In this document: piece after piece, positions 1-8,632 of the stretch
Layout of the letters: the number at the start of each line of letters is the position of its first letter
Numbering within the stretch: the stretch's first letter is position 1
NCBI GenBank assembly: GCA_004124385.1
Contig: SCKN01000001.1
Coordinates: 402,606 to 466,605, forward strand
Source: Fidelibacterota bacterium
GTDB lineage: Bacteria; Fidelibacterota; Marinisomatia; Marinisomatales; TCS55
Direction: 5' to 3'
DNA length: 64,000 nt
Notes under the pieces: model-generated
The model's database searches: none
What the model was told of the DNA's origin: nothing
What the model saw: the letters and a program-made list of their open reading frames with translations, nothing else
Translations under genes and position numbers: made by a program

Positions 1-784
1 GCGCTGACGGAACTGTAATCGCCATTGTAGTTGCAATTAAAACAATACCTACTGCGACCCATGTTATTTTAAGCCCTGTAGCAAAGACTACAAGTATTAT
101 ACAAATGTAGTATAAAACCCAAAGCATCAATGTTAGAAAGACCAACTGAACAGAATGCTTTGTTTTAACTATGGATGTTAATCCTGTAAATACATTTTGA
201 ATATTTCCCAACAATTTTTGACCGGTCGAAGTTTGAAATAATTTCCAATGGACAAATTTATCGTGAAAATTGGAATGACTTTTACCCAACCAAATAATAA
301 ATACAAGTCCTCCAATTGTAAACACCACAAGGCCAATTAATATTTTACCACTCCATTCCATTAAAGGTGAAAAAAAGGCGAAAAAGATCATCATAGCAGC
401 CAATCCCATCAAATCGAGTATACGCTCCAAGATGATCGTTCCAAATGCCACTGAGGCGGTGATCATGTTGCTACGTGAAATAGCATATGCACGTAACAAC
501 TCACCCAATCTAAAAGGCAAGACACCATTCCCAAAATAACCGATCATGGTTGAACTGAATAAAGGATTAAATGTAAATACATGAATTGGGTTTAATATTA
601 GCTGCCATCTATATGCACGTAATGCAACGCTTATCACCATAATAATCATTGATAAAAATACATACGACATATGGGTATGTGATAAATTTTCCATCAGATC
701 CTTGAAATTCATTTCACGAAATGCATACCAAAGGCCGGCAGCGGTTATAGCAAACCCAATAATTAATTTTAAAGCTCTATTCAC
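1..784 (-). CDS. LPG-synthase/flippase-type integral membrane protein (3' end outside window)
   Basis: I translated this gene by hand on the minus strand from a GTG start at 784; the frame stays open to base 1, so the C-terminus is missing. The visible ~261 residues are a polytopic membrane protein. The N-terminal helix is followed by an ALRAYRWQLIL segment, a GYFGNGVLPFRLGELLRAY segment and LERILDL. These features are typical of the UPF0104/lysylphosphatidylglycerol synthetase TM-domain family, which includes AglD and MprF-like flippases. The family usually moves lipid-linked substrates across the inner membrane. The substrate here is unknown. The start overlaps the LolA-like gene by 8 bp, so the two are probably co-transcribed behind ftsK. 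Confidence 0.8.
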   Translation of the reverse strand, partial: MNRALKLIIGFAITAAGLWYAFREMNFKDLMENLSHTHMSYVFLSMIIMVISVALRAYRWQLILNPIHVFTFNPLFSSTMIGYFGNGVLPFRLGELLRAYAISRSNMITASVAFGTIILERILDLMGLAAMMIFFAFFSPLMEWSGKILIGLVVFTIGGLVFIIWLGKSHSNFHDKFVHWKLFQTSTGQKLLGNIQNVFTGLTSIVKTKHSVQLVFLTLMLWVLYYICIILVVFATGLKITWVAVGIVLIATTMAITVPSA

Positions 785-1364
785 GTAAATCGATCACTTC
801 TACTGCTTCTTTTCCAAATGTAGAAAACGAGTAAGAACCTCTTAATATCTGCCAAGCTGACACCTTTAAACTAATCCAATTATCCTTATCATAATCAACA
901 TTCAAATTCTCAAAATGCCAATTTTCCTTATTTACAGAAATTGTTCCATTCATTTCGATCTCTTTCATTTCAAATGAAAACGTAATTAATCCATTTTCGT
1001 TCCGTTTATTTGAAATAGAAATTCCGGATAAATCACCTAAAATAATTGAAAAAATATCTCGATCTTCCGAAAATCGTTCATCTATAATAAGCTGTTTAGT
1101 TAACTTATTTAATGTTTTGATAATATTGCCTGAAATAAATATATCTTGTTCGCTGGATTCAATTAAATAACTTAATGAATCAATAAATGAAACGGATAAA
1201 TTTGAATTATAGGTTTGCCCATATTGAAATTGATTTAATTCAACTTCGATTTTTTTCCATTTAAAAAACTCCAATCCTCTCTTTAAAGAATCAAGATCTG
1301 ATGAAGGAGTTCCCTGTAAAAATGAAAACAACAATAGCCCGTAAATAGGCAAACGGAACCGCAT
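777..1364 (-). CDS. Exported LolA-like protein
   Basis: This 195-residue protein has an N-terminal signal peptide (short basic start, hydrophobic core to about residue 18) and then a soluble domain rich in beta-strand-like alternation. Length and a start just 4 bp after ftsK fit LolA, the periplasmic lipoprotein carrier, which follows ftsK in many bacteria. The sequence itself is divergent: I see no strong LolA motif, and the call leans on position, length and signal peptide. It could instead be an unrelated periplasmic protein. It overlaps the downstream membrane-protein gene by 8 bp. Confidence 0.5.
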   Translation of the reverse strand: MRFRLPIYGLLLFSFLQGTPSSDLDSLKRGLEFFKWKKIEVELNQFQYGQTYNSNLSVSFIDSLSYLIESSEQDIFISGNIIKTLNKLTKQLIIDERFSEDRDIFSIILGDLSGISISNKRNENGLITFSFEMKEIEMNGTISVNKENWHFENLNVDYDKDNWISLKVSAWQILRGSYSFSTFGKEAVEVIDLRE

Positions 1365-1368
1365 AACT

Positions 1369-3795
1369 TTAATCTTCTAAATGGAGCAAGTAAGTTTCAT
1401 CCACCAAAACTTCACGAGCTTTACTACCGGTAAAGGGACCGACAACTGCAATCTGTTCCATCTGATCCATGAGTCGTGCTGCGCGCGAATATCCAACTTT
1501 TAGGCGACGTTGTATGAGTGATATAGATCCTTGCTGGTGAGTAACCACTAGACGAATAGCTTCATATAATAATTCATCTTTATCGCTGTCTACTCCACCA
1601 TCTACTCCATTACCATCAAGAAGCTGACCTTCACGAATACTGGGCAGAATTAATTCTGTAGCTTTTGGTTGATCTTGAATATGTTCCATAAGTGCTTCAA
1701 TTTCTTCCAACGATAAAAATGCATTATGCAAACGAATCGGATCAGATGCTCCTGATCCTAGATAAAGCATATCACCCCTGCCGATCAATTTTTCAGCTCC
1801 CATTATATCAATAATTACGCGGGAGTCAATTTTACTGGCTACCTGGAATGCAATTCTTGATGGGAAGTTGGCCTTGATCAAACCGGTGATTACATCAACA
1901 GACGGTCGCTGTGTGGCAATAACCAAGTGGATACCAACCGCTCTTGCCAATTGAGCCAGACGGGCAATGGGCGCTTCCACTTCTCGGGCATTCAGCATCA
2001 TCAGATCTGCCAATTCATCCACAACTACGACGATAAAAGGCATGATCGCTTCACCGTTGCCTTGCATCTTTTTATTGTATTCACCGATGTTGCGCACCAC
2101 TGCGTCGGCTAGTATATCATAACGTCTGCCCATTTCACGCTCTACAGCCCGCAGAGCGTATACTGCGTTCTCTACAGATGTAACTATCGGTTCATCTATA
2201 TCTTCCATTGATAATAGATGATATCCTTCCAATGCACGATATAAAGACATTTCAACTTTTTTAGGATCTATAATAACAAACTTTAATTCATCGGGAGTGG
2301 CACTATATAACAAGCTGCAAATGATTGAATTTAAACAGACAGATTTCCCTGATCCTGTCGTTCCTGCAATAAGCAAATGAGGCATATCAGCTAAATCAAG
2401 AGTTGCGATTTCACCGGTTGTATTTTTTCCGATCGCTAAATTTAGTTTGGATTCAGAATTTGCAAATTTTTCTGAATTGATAACTGATTTAAAATACACA
2501 GTGGCGGGATTGCGATTTGGGATTTCTATTCCAACAGAAGATTTACCCGGAATGGGCGCTATTACTCGAACACGGCTGGCTTCCATCACTCTGGCAAGAT
2601 CATCTGAAAGTTGGACAAATTTATTGACACGAACACCTTCATCTGGCTCTACTTCAAATAAGGTGATAATAGGTCCCGGACTTACATTAACGACCTTACC
2701 TTTAACACCAAATGTTAATAAGGATTGTGTTAAAAAATTTGCACGTTCGACTAGCTCATCGCGACTCATTGTATCAGACACTGTTACAGGAGAAGCTAAT
2801 AAATCGGATGAGGGTAATTGGTATTCGCGCTTCGGCTGTTGTCTTTCGGACACTTCATCCAAATTAATTTCATCCTCTTCAACCATTTCACCCACTTCAA
2901 TATTTTCATCTACATTTTCTTCAGGTAGCTCTGATTGTTCAGCAGGTATTTCTGATTGATCATCTTTTTCATCCTGAAGCGCTTCTACACTATTTTCAGC
3001 TTCATCCTTCTCTATAAATTTTTCTGGCTGCTCGTCACTTTCATCGGTCGAAATATATGATGGAGCAGGTGTCGCTCCGGCATAATTCGGAGTTTCATCT
3101 TCTTGCTCAATTTCTTCCCCAATAAGTTCATCTTCTTCCAGCGTAGGGAATGATTCTTCTTCCTCATGTTGAGCATCTATTTTATTCAGTAAATCCTGTG
3201 TATGTTTTCGTTTGGCTTCTTCAGTTGCTTCAATTTCTTTTTTTAGTTTTTGATCTTGTCGTTTATTCTTAAATGTGTTGCCTAGTTTTTTCAAAGGTTC
3301 ATATAAACTGAATTCAAAATAGCCGCGTATCATAACCAACCACAAAGCGATGAGCAAAATCGTCGTGCCGATTATTCCCAAAAAGCTATACATGAAATTG
3401 GCAAGATTTCCACCAACAAGTCCGCTTGCAGTAAAATCCAAACCTGAACGATCATGCAATTCGATTTCTACAAGGCCTATTGTAACAGATAAAAGTACAC
3501 TAGCGCCAACAGCATAACCGGCAATTCGATTGAAAGATTTTAATTCTTTCTGACTGAAACACAACCAGCCCCAGATTAAACCCAATATGGGAAATAAAAA
3601 TGAGGGATAGCCAAACAGAAACTTGATGAAGAAATATGAAAGGTATACTCCGAGAATTCCCAAAGGATTTTCAACTTGAACATTTTGAGAGATACCCGGA
3701 TCTTCACTAGGATTGTATCCTATAAGGCTGATTAGCACCAACAACGAAGTTGTTAGGGTAAGAATACCAAGTATTTCTAGGCGTCTGTCTTTCAA
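1369..3795 (-). CDS. ftsK: DNA translocase FtsK/SpoIIIE
   Basis: FtsK pumps chromosomal DNA through the division septum and activates XerCD resolution. Numbered from the upstream TTG at 3834, the protein has four TM segments within residues 20-170. A highly acidic linker spans roughly 205-340, followed by the motor. The Walker A is GTTGSGKS (491-498) and the Walker B is VVVDELAD (603-610). The C-terminal winged-helix gamma domain that reads KOPS is at about 755-815. I prefer a second TTG at 3795, because it forms a 4-nt TTGA overlap with the upstream epimerase stop and gives 808 residues. The TTG at 3834 would overlap that gene by 43 bp. The overall length is normal for the family. Confidence 0.95.
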   Translation of the reverse strand: MKDRRLEILGILTLTTSLLVLISLIGYNPSEDPGISQNVQVENPLGILGVYLSYFFIKFLFGYPSFLFPILGLIWGWLCFSQKELKSFNRIAGYAVGASVLLSVTIGLVEIELHDRSGLDFTASGLVGGNLANFMYSFLGIIGTTILLIALWLVMIRGYFEFSLYEPLKKLGNTFKNKRQDQKLKKEIEATEEAKRKHTQDLLNKIDAQHEEEESFPTLEEDELIGEEIEQEDETPNYAGATPAPSYISTDESDEQPEKFIEKDEAENSVEALQDEKDDQSEIPAEQSELPEENVDENIEVGEMVEEDEINLDEVSERQQPKREYQLPSSDLLASPVTVSDTMSRDELVERANFLTQSLLTFGVKGKVVNVSPGPIITLFEVEPDEGVRVNKFVQLSDDLARVMEASRVRVIAPIPGKSSVGIEIPNRNPATVYFKSVINSEKFANSESKLNLAIGKNTTGEIATLDLADMPHLLIAGTTGSGKSVCLNSIICSLLYSATPDELKFVIIDPKKVEMSLYRALEGYHLLSMEDIDEPIVTSVENAVYALRAVEREMGRRYDILADAVVRNIGEYNKKMQGNGEAIMPFIVVVVDELADLMMLNAREVEAPIARLAQLARAVGIHLVIATQRPSVDVITGLIKANFPSRIAFQVASKIDSRVIIDIMGAEKLIGRGDMLYLGSGASDPIRLHNAFLSLEEIEALMEHIQDQPKATELILPSIREGQLLDGNGVDGGVDSDKDELLYEAIRLVVTHQQGSISLIQRRLKVGYSRAARLMDQMEQIAVVGPFTGSKAREVLVDETYLLHLED

Positions 3796-4763
3796 AATAG
3801 CTGGGGATATTCCGTTTTCACGGTTCTGAACCAATCAACAAATTGGACAATTCCATCATAAAGATGAGTTGATGGAGAATAATCAAGTCGAGATTCTGCT
3901 CGAGATATATCAGCATATGTGCGCTGAACATCGCCGGAAGGGAGATCGTACTCATCAAGCACGGGCACTTTTCCGGTAACGTCACTGATTGTGGATACCA
4001 GATCAGCCAATTTTACAGGTTCAGAGTTTCCGAGGTTGTATATCATGAAATCATCCTTTGACTTCAACGCAGCAAGTATACCACCTATGATGTCATCAAT
4101 GTAAGTATAATCTCGCGCTGTGGAACCATCGCCAAAAAAAGGCAATGGAGCGTCATTCAATAAAAGGCGAACAAATTTATGGATAGCCATCTCCGGCCGT
4201 TGGCGAGGGCCGTATACAGTAAAAAATCTTAAACAAATAGTTGGTATTTCATATAAGTGGGAATATGTAAAACAAAGTTCCTCGCCCATTTTTTTGGTCG
4301 TTCCGTATGGAGAAATTTGCTGATCCACCATATCCATTTCTGAAAATGGGATTTTATCATTATTTCCATACACTGATGAGGATGATGCAAAAATGAATTT
4401 TTGAATTTTATTCCTCTTCATTTCTTCCAATAGATTTTGAGTACCATTTATATTCACATCCGTATAATGCAAAGGATCATCCAAAGAAGGTCTAACACCT
4501 GCCATGGCAGCTAAATGAATGACAGTTTCAAATTTATATGAGGAAAAAACGTTACTCAAAAATGATCTGTCCCGTATATCGCCTTTATGAAATGAATAAC
4601 GTTTATAATCAAGATGACGTTTCTGATTAATTAATTTAATCTCTGGATTATAGAAATTATTCAAATTATCAACACAAACAACCTGGTTACGTTGACTCAA
4701 TAATTTATCTATAAGATGTGATCCAATGAATCCACAACCGCCCGTTACTAAAATCGTACTCAT
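3792..4763 (-). CDS. NAD-dependent epimerase (UDP-glucuronate 4-epimerase-like)
   Basis: This 323-residue extended short-chain dehydrogenase begins with the NAD-binding glycine motif TGGCGFIGSH. It carries the catalytic SSSSVYG serine/threonine region and the YGTTKK tyrosine-lysine pair. The AAMAGVRPSLDDP segment and FFTVYGPRQRPEMA are characteristic of UDP-glucuronate/UDP-glucose 4-epimerases that act on nucleotide sugars for surface polysaccharides. The exact substrate cannot be read from sequence. The start overlaps the gcvT stop by 4 bp and the stop overlaps the probable ftsK start by 4 bp, so it sits in one transcription unit with unrelated housekeeping genes. Confidence 0.85.
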   Translation of the reverse strand: MSTILVTGGCGFIGSHLIDKLLSQRNQVVCVDNLNNFYNPEIKLINQKRHLDYKRYSFHKGDIRDRSFLSNVFSSYKFETVIHLAAMAGVRPSLDDPLHYTDVNINGTQNLLEEMKRNKIQKFIFASSSSVYGNNDKIPFSEMDMVDQQISPYGTTKKMGEELCFTYSHLYEIPTICLRFFTVYGPRQRPEMAIHKFVRLLLNDAPLPFFGDGSTARDYTYIDDIIGGILAALKSKDDFMIYNLGNSEPVKLADLVSTISDVTGKVPVLDEYDLPSGDVQRTYADISRAESRLDYSPSTHLYDGIVQFVDWFRTVKTEYPQLF

Positions 4764-5839
4764 AATTGGGCCGACCCATTCTTATAAAAAGGGGGTTTTA
4801 TAATAGTCGCTTTTTTCATAATACCTCTTATATCTAAATCCAGTTCCATTCCAACTTTATGTTTGCCGAACTGAACATAGCCCAAACCAATACCCTTCTG
4901 CAAAGATGGAGATTGTGTCCCACTTGTTACTTTACCTACTTTATTTCCATCAGCATAAATGGAATATCCTTTTCTTGGGACTGCTCTTTCATCCATCTTA
5001 AATGCAGTTAAATGTCGAATGCGATTTTCTTTTGCTAAAAGCAGAGATTTTTTTCCAATGAATTTATCTTTATTCAATTTTGTTATCCATCCTAACCCTG
5101 CTTCAATTGGATTGGTCGCATCATCAATATCATTACCATATAAGCAAAATTTCATTTCCATTCGAAGCGTATCTCTGCAGGCTAATCCGCACGGAATAAC
5201 ATCTCCCGTGTCCATAATGATATCCCATATTTGACCTATATCATCTTTATCAGCATAAATCTCAAAACCCAATTCACCGGTGTAACCAGTACGAGCGAAG
5301 GTTGCGTTAAAACCACCAATATTACTTTCTATGAACGTATAAAATGGAATATCTGTAAGATCTAATTCAACACATTTTTGCAAAATATTTCTCGAATCAG
5401 GACCTTGTAAAGCAATGAGGCCTGTTTCGGCACTGATATCAATTAGCTCCACATCGTCTCGTTTGTATTTTTTCAGCCAACTAAAGTCTTTTTCTAAATT
5501 AGACGAATTCACCACAAGCATATATTTGTCTGCATATTTATAAATTAATATATCATCAATAATTCCGCCGTTCTCATAGCACATTGCTGAATATTGAGCA
5601 TCACCCACTGACATGCTTTTAACGTCATTGACAGTTATATAATTTAAAAAATCTTCTGCCCCAACTCCCCTCACTATTAATTCACCCATATGGCAAATAT
5701 CAAAAATTCCGCAGGAATTGCGTACAGCCAAATGTTCTTGAATTATACCAGAGTATTGAATTGGCATCTGATAACCAGTGAAATCAACCATTCGAGCATT
5801 TAAAATGATATGTTTTTGGTATAGTGGCGTTTGCATCAT
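4760..5839 (-). CDS. gcvT: Aminomethyltransferase, glycine cleavage T protein
   Basis: GcvT transfers the methylene unit from the aminomethyl-lipoyl H protein to tetrahydrofolate in glycine cleavage. The 359-residue length is typical. The N-terminus has the family's HMVDFTGYQMPIQY-like segment, written here as ARMVDFTGYQMP, with FDICHMGE after it. Further on come ALQGPDS, FARTGYTGELGFEI and the folate-site region CGLACRDTLRMEM, then EAGLGW. The gcvH and gcvP genes are not in this window, so the complex must be completed elsewhere. A 65-bp gap separates it from ruvA; it overlaps the epimerase gene by 4 bp. Confidence 0.95.
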   Translation of the reverse strand: MMQTPLYQKHIILNARMVDFTGYQMPIQYSGIIQEHLAVRNSCGIFDICHMGELIVRGVGAEDFLNYITVNDVKSMSVGDAQYSAMCYENGGIIDDILIYKYADKYMLVVNSSNLEKDFSWLKKYKRDDVELIDISAETGLIALQGPDSRNILQKCVELDLTDIPFYTFIESNIGGFNATFARTGYTGELGFEIYADKDDIGQIWDIIMDTGDVIPCGLACRDTLRMEMKFCLYGNDIDDATNPIEAGLGWITKLNKDKFIGKKSLLLAKENRIRHLTAFKMDERAVPRKGYSIYADGNKVGKVTSGTQSPSLQKGIGLGYVQFGKHKVGMELDLDIRGIMKKATIIKPPFYKNGSAQL

Positions 5840-5904
5840 TTATTCAATTGAATTCGTCTAATTATTTAAACGATTAATAAAGTGTGACAACATTCATAGA
5901 GGGA

Positions 5905-6495
5905 TTAAAGTTTAGTCAGCGCTTTCTTAATAATTGTTTCAATACTGCCGTTTAGATTCCCTGTTGCTTCCAATTCACGTATTGCGTGGTTTGCATGCCC
6001 TCTTTTATATCCCAATGCCATTAACCCAATAACGGCATCTTTTACCAACCCATCTTCTTCAGCATTCATAAAATCCATATTATCATCATCTTCATCTACA
6101 TACTTTTCTTTTAATTCTACAATCATTCGCTTGGCAGTTTTGGGGCCGATACCGGAAATTGTAGTTAGTGATTTAACATCACCTGCAATAATGTTCTTTT
6201 TGAATTCAAGAGGATTCGACCCGGAAAGGATATTCATTGCAGATCGCGGACCAATACCGCTGATTGAATTCAGCAGGGTAAACATATTTCGTTCTTCAGC
6301 ATTACCAAAACCATACAATTCCATTAAGTCTTCCCGAACATTAAAGTAGGTTAATAATTCTGCATCAAACCCTTTTTCTGGCAAAGCATTGTAGGTAGAA
6401 GCTGTTATGGATATTTTTAAACGGATGCCGTTCATATCCAACACAACATGTGAAGGATCTTTATAAAACAGTAGCCCTTTTATAGAATCAATCAT
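5905..6495 (-). CDS. ruvA: Holliday junction branch migration protein RuvA
   Basis: RuvA binds four-way junctions as a tetramer and loads the RuvB motor. The 196-residue protein has the N-terminal OB domain beginning MIDSIKGLL. Two helix-hairpin-helix motifs follow (ISGIGPRSAMNIL and ISGIGPKTAKRMI), then an acidic hinge. The C-terminal domain III ends the protein and normally contacts RuvB. It overlaps ruvC by 4 bp in the common yebC-ruvC-ruvA order. No ruvB gene is present in the window. Confidence 0.97.
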   Translation of the reverse strand: MIDSIKGLLFYKDPSHVVLDMNGIRLKISITASTYNALPEKGFDAELLTYFNVREDLMELYGFGNAEERNMFTLLNSISGIGPRSAMNILSGSNPLEFKKNIIAGDVKSLTTISGIGPKTAKRMIVELKEKYVDEDDDNMDFMNAEEDGLVKDAVIGLMALGYKRGHANHAIRELEATGNLNGSIETIIKKALTKL

Positions 6496-6971
6496 TGGAC
6501 AAATCGATGTTGATTAATATAACACAAACCTACTGCCAAAGCATCTGAAGAGTCTAATGGCGTCGGCGTTTCTTTTAACTTCAAAATATTTTTTACCATA
6601 AACTGTACTTGTTCTTTTGTCGCATTTCCGTTGCCCACCACCGATTGCTTTACTTTCTTGGGTGCAAATTCCTTGCACGAAATATTATTCCTCGCTGCTG
6701 CTAATATGATAACCCCTCGAGCCTGACCAAGCATGAGTGCAGATTTAAAATTTTTATGATAGAATGTATCTTCCACTGCTACAACATCCGGTGCGAATTC
6801 TTTTAATAATTTCATAGTTTCTTCATGTAGATAATGCAAGCGGTTAGCTAATGATTTCGTTTTAGGTGGTTTGATTATTCCATATCCATGGGCTTTAGCA
6901 TTACGCTTATTGTAATCCAATATACCAAATCCGGTAACATTCATTCCAGGATCAAATCCAATGACACGCAT
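6492..6971 (-). CDS. ruvC: Holliday junction resolvase RuvC
   Basis: RuvC cuts Holliday junctions symmetrically. The 159-residue protein keeps the RNase H-like acidic residues: D7 in GFDPG, E67 in AVED, and D140/D143 in LDSSDALAV. The PPKTKSLANRLHYLHEE region is also typical of the family. Its stop overlaps the ruvA start by 4 bp and its start overlaps the yebC stop by 1 bp, which indicates tight co-expression with RuvA. Confidence 0.97.
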   Translation of the reverse strand: MRVIGFDPGMNVTGFGILDYNKRNAKAHGYGIIKPPKTKSLANRLHYLHEETMKLLKEFAPDVVAVEDTFYHKNFKSALMLGQARGVIILAAARNNISCKEFAPKKVKQSVVGNGNATKEQVQFMVKNILKLKETPTPLDSSDALAVGLCYINQHRFVQ

Positions 6972-7696
6972 TATTCTACCGAATCAAAATTTGTATACAC
7001 AGCTTTAATATCATCATGATCTTCCAGCGCTTCCAATAACGTAATAACAGACTGCTCTTTATCGCTTTCGACATTATGTAAATTTTTAGGCACCATATCA
7101 ATATTTGCTGATTCAATCTCGTATCCCTGTGAATCTAATGCATCACGTACAGACATTATTTCGGAGGAATCTGTTGATACAATAAAGACATTATCAGCCG
7201 CTTCAAAGTCTTCAGCTCCAGCTTCCAGAGCTGCTTCAAAAACAACGTCTTCTTCATGCCCATTGGCTTTTAGTGTAATCTGCCCTTTCTTATCAAACAT
7301 CCACGAAACAGATCCATTTTCACCCAAGTTTCCACCGTATTTGCTTATTAAATGACGAATTTCTGCAACTGTTCGTTGTTTATTATCCGTTAAGCATTCC
7401 ATGAAAATGGCAACGCCAGCAGGGCCGTATCCTTCATAGCTAACTTCTTCATACGTCACACCAGGAAGTTCACCCGTACCTTTTTTGATAGCGCGAGTAA
7501 TATTGTCTGAAGGCATATTTGCAGATTTTGCATTGGATACAGCCTGTCGCAAACGAGGATTACTGTCTGCATCTCCTCCGCCTTCTCTGGCAGCAATCGT
7601 TATCTCTTTTATAATGGTTGTAAAAATCTTACCACGCTTGGCATCTGTGGTGGCTTTCTTGCGTTTGATGGTAGCCCACTTACTATGACCGGACAT
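6971..7696 (-). CDS. yebC: YebC/PmpR family protein
   Basis: This 241-residue protein begins with the family hallmark MSGHSKWATIKRKK and contains GRGG-like and GENGSVSWMF segments. YebC/PmpR proteins were described as DNA-binding regulators. Some members have been linked to relief of ribosome stalling at proline stretches. Which role applies here cannot be told from sequence. It is the first gene of the yebC-ruvC-ruvA unit, with about 136 bp of non-coding sequence on its upstream side. Confidence 0.95.
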   Translation of the reverse strand: MSGHSKWATIKRKKATTDAKRGKIFTTIIKEITIAAREGGGDADSNPRLRQAVSNAKSANMPSDNITRAIKKGTGELPGVTYEEVSYEGYGPAGVAIFMECLTDNKQRTVAEIRHLISKYGGNLGENGSVSWMFDKKGQITLKANGHEEDVVFEAALEAGAEDFEAADNVFIVSTDSSEIMSVRDALDSQGYEIESANIDMVPKNLHNVESDKEQSVITLLEALEDHDDIKAVYTNFDSVE

Positions 7697-7832
7697 ATTT
7701 CCCCTGAACTTTAGTTAAAATTGAATTGAAAAATTACGTCGTTTCAAGTTATAAATGGAATGAGGAATTAGATCAAAATTAGAAATTTGGATTAGGAAAA
7801 ACATATCACTTCTTCCATCTTCCATACTAATC

Positions 7833-8111
7833 CTATTTCCTATACACCTCATCATGACTTCCGATGTCAACAAGGATAATTGCTTTTTCAGTAAAACGAA
7901 TGATAAGTGTAATGCGGTATTTATATGTGAGGCTGATGGCGTGGAGTCCTTTCAGCTTTCCTCCCAAACGGTGAATTCTTAAAGATGTATTTTTAGGGTT
8001 CTTTCTCAATATTTCAATAATGGATTGAAACCTGTCTTTTAACTCCGGATGTATTTTGAAAAACTTTTTGGCCGTTCTCAAAAACGCTGGTGGTGTTTTT
8101 ATGGTGTACAA
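7833..8111 (-). CDS. RelE/ParE-family toxin (probable mRNA interferase)
   Basis: This 92-residue basic protein has the RelE/YafQ-like fold signature. It starts with a helical N-terminus (AFLRTAKKFFKIHP) and continues with LRIHRLGGKLKGLHAISL. The last two strands are YRITLIIRF and the terminal IILVDIGSHDEVYR. Toxins of this family usually cleave mRNA in the ribosome A site. The basic residues and the H/Y near the C-terminus fit a catalytic member, but activity is not shown. The antitoxin gene lies upstream and is separated by a 138-bp gap rather than the usual overlap; that gap holds a palindromic repeat. Confidence 0.85.
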   Translation of the reverse strand: MYTIKTPPAFLRTAKKFFKIHPELKDRFQSIIEILRKNPKNTSLRIHRLGGKLKGLHAISLTYKYRITLIIRFTEKAIILVDIGSHDEVYRK

Positions 8112-8133
8112 TTATTCTACCCAAACATAATTC

Positions 8134-8230
8134 TTGTCTTTGCGAGGAGGTACGACGAAGCAATCTCCTTACATCAACAAAACCAAGGAGATTGCCACAT
8201 CCCGACTACCGCCGGGATTCGCAATGACAA
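8134..8230. repeat. Nested palindromic repeat element between antitoxin and toxin genes
   Basis: This ~97-bp element has near-perfect terminal inverted repeats: TTGTCTTTGCGA at 8134-8145 and TCGCAATGACAA at 8219-8230, matching in 11 of 12 positions. Inside is a perfect 11-bp hairpin, GCAATCTCCTT (8160-8170) with AAGGAGATTGC (8185-8195). A 6-bp hairpin, ATCCCG/CGGGAT (8199-8218), follows. The arrangement resembles the dispersed TCATTGCGA...GCAATCTC repeats I know from many environmental bacterial genomes. It has no coding capacity. In RNA it would fold strongly between the two toxin-antitoxin genes. Confidence 0.85.
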
Positions 8231-8249
8231 CAGTTTTTGCATTGAAAAA

Positions 8250-8519
8250 TCAATTTTCTACAGATTCAATCGCTGCCATCAAATCATTTACCGTTTTATG
8301 AGATTGCACTTCACCCTTTCCAATTTCATCCAAAGCAATTTTTAGCCTTGCTTCGTAGGCAACTTCATTTTCGGAGATCAAATCTGAATAGCTTTCTTCA
8401 TCCATGACCACATATTGGGGTTTATTATTTTTAATAACGTGGACCGGCCCGTCTTTCAGTCCTTCATCCACAGCGGAAATACCCCGGCGTTTTATTTCCT
8501 GGGCAGTGATTGTTTTCAT
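8250..8519 (-). CDS. Antitoxin, Phd/RelB-like
   Basis: This 89-residue protein begins MKTITAQEIKRRGISAVDE and continues HVIKNNKPQYVVMDEESYSDL. That is the Phd/YefM-type N-terminal DNA-binding and dimerisation pattern. The C-terminal half is helical and acidic, as expected for the toxin-neutralising part. The gene lies upstream of the RelE-like toxin in the same orientation. It probably autoregulates from the 113-bp gap upstream, although I could not identify an operator. Confidence is high that the two genes form a pair, lower on the exact antitoxin family. Confidence 0.8.
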   Translation of the reverse strand: MKTITAQEIKRRGISAVDEGLKDGPVHVIKNNKPQYVVMDEESYSDLISENEVAYEARLKIALDEIGKGEVQSHKTVNDLMAAIESVEN

Positions 8520-8632
8520 ATTAGCTCCATAATATGTACTGAATTTAGTACTAATATTGGTATTTATAAAGAATAAATAAAGATTAGGAAAACTAATTAC
8601 TTATTACTTTTTACTTCTTCCATATACACTTC

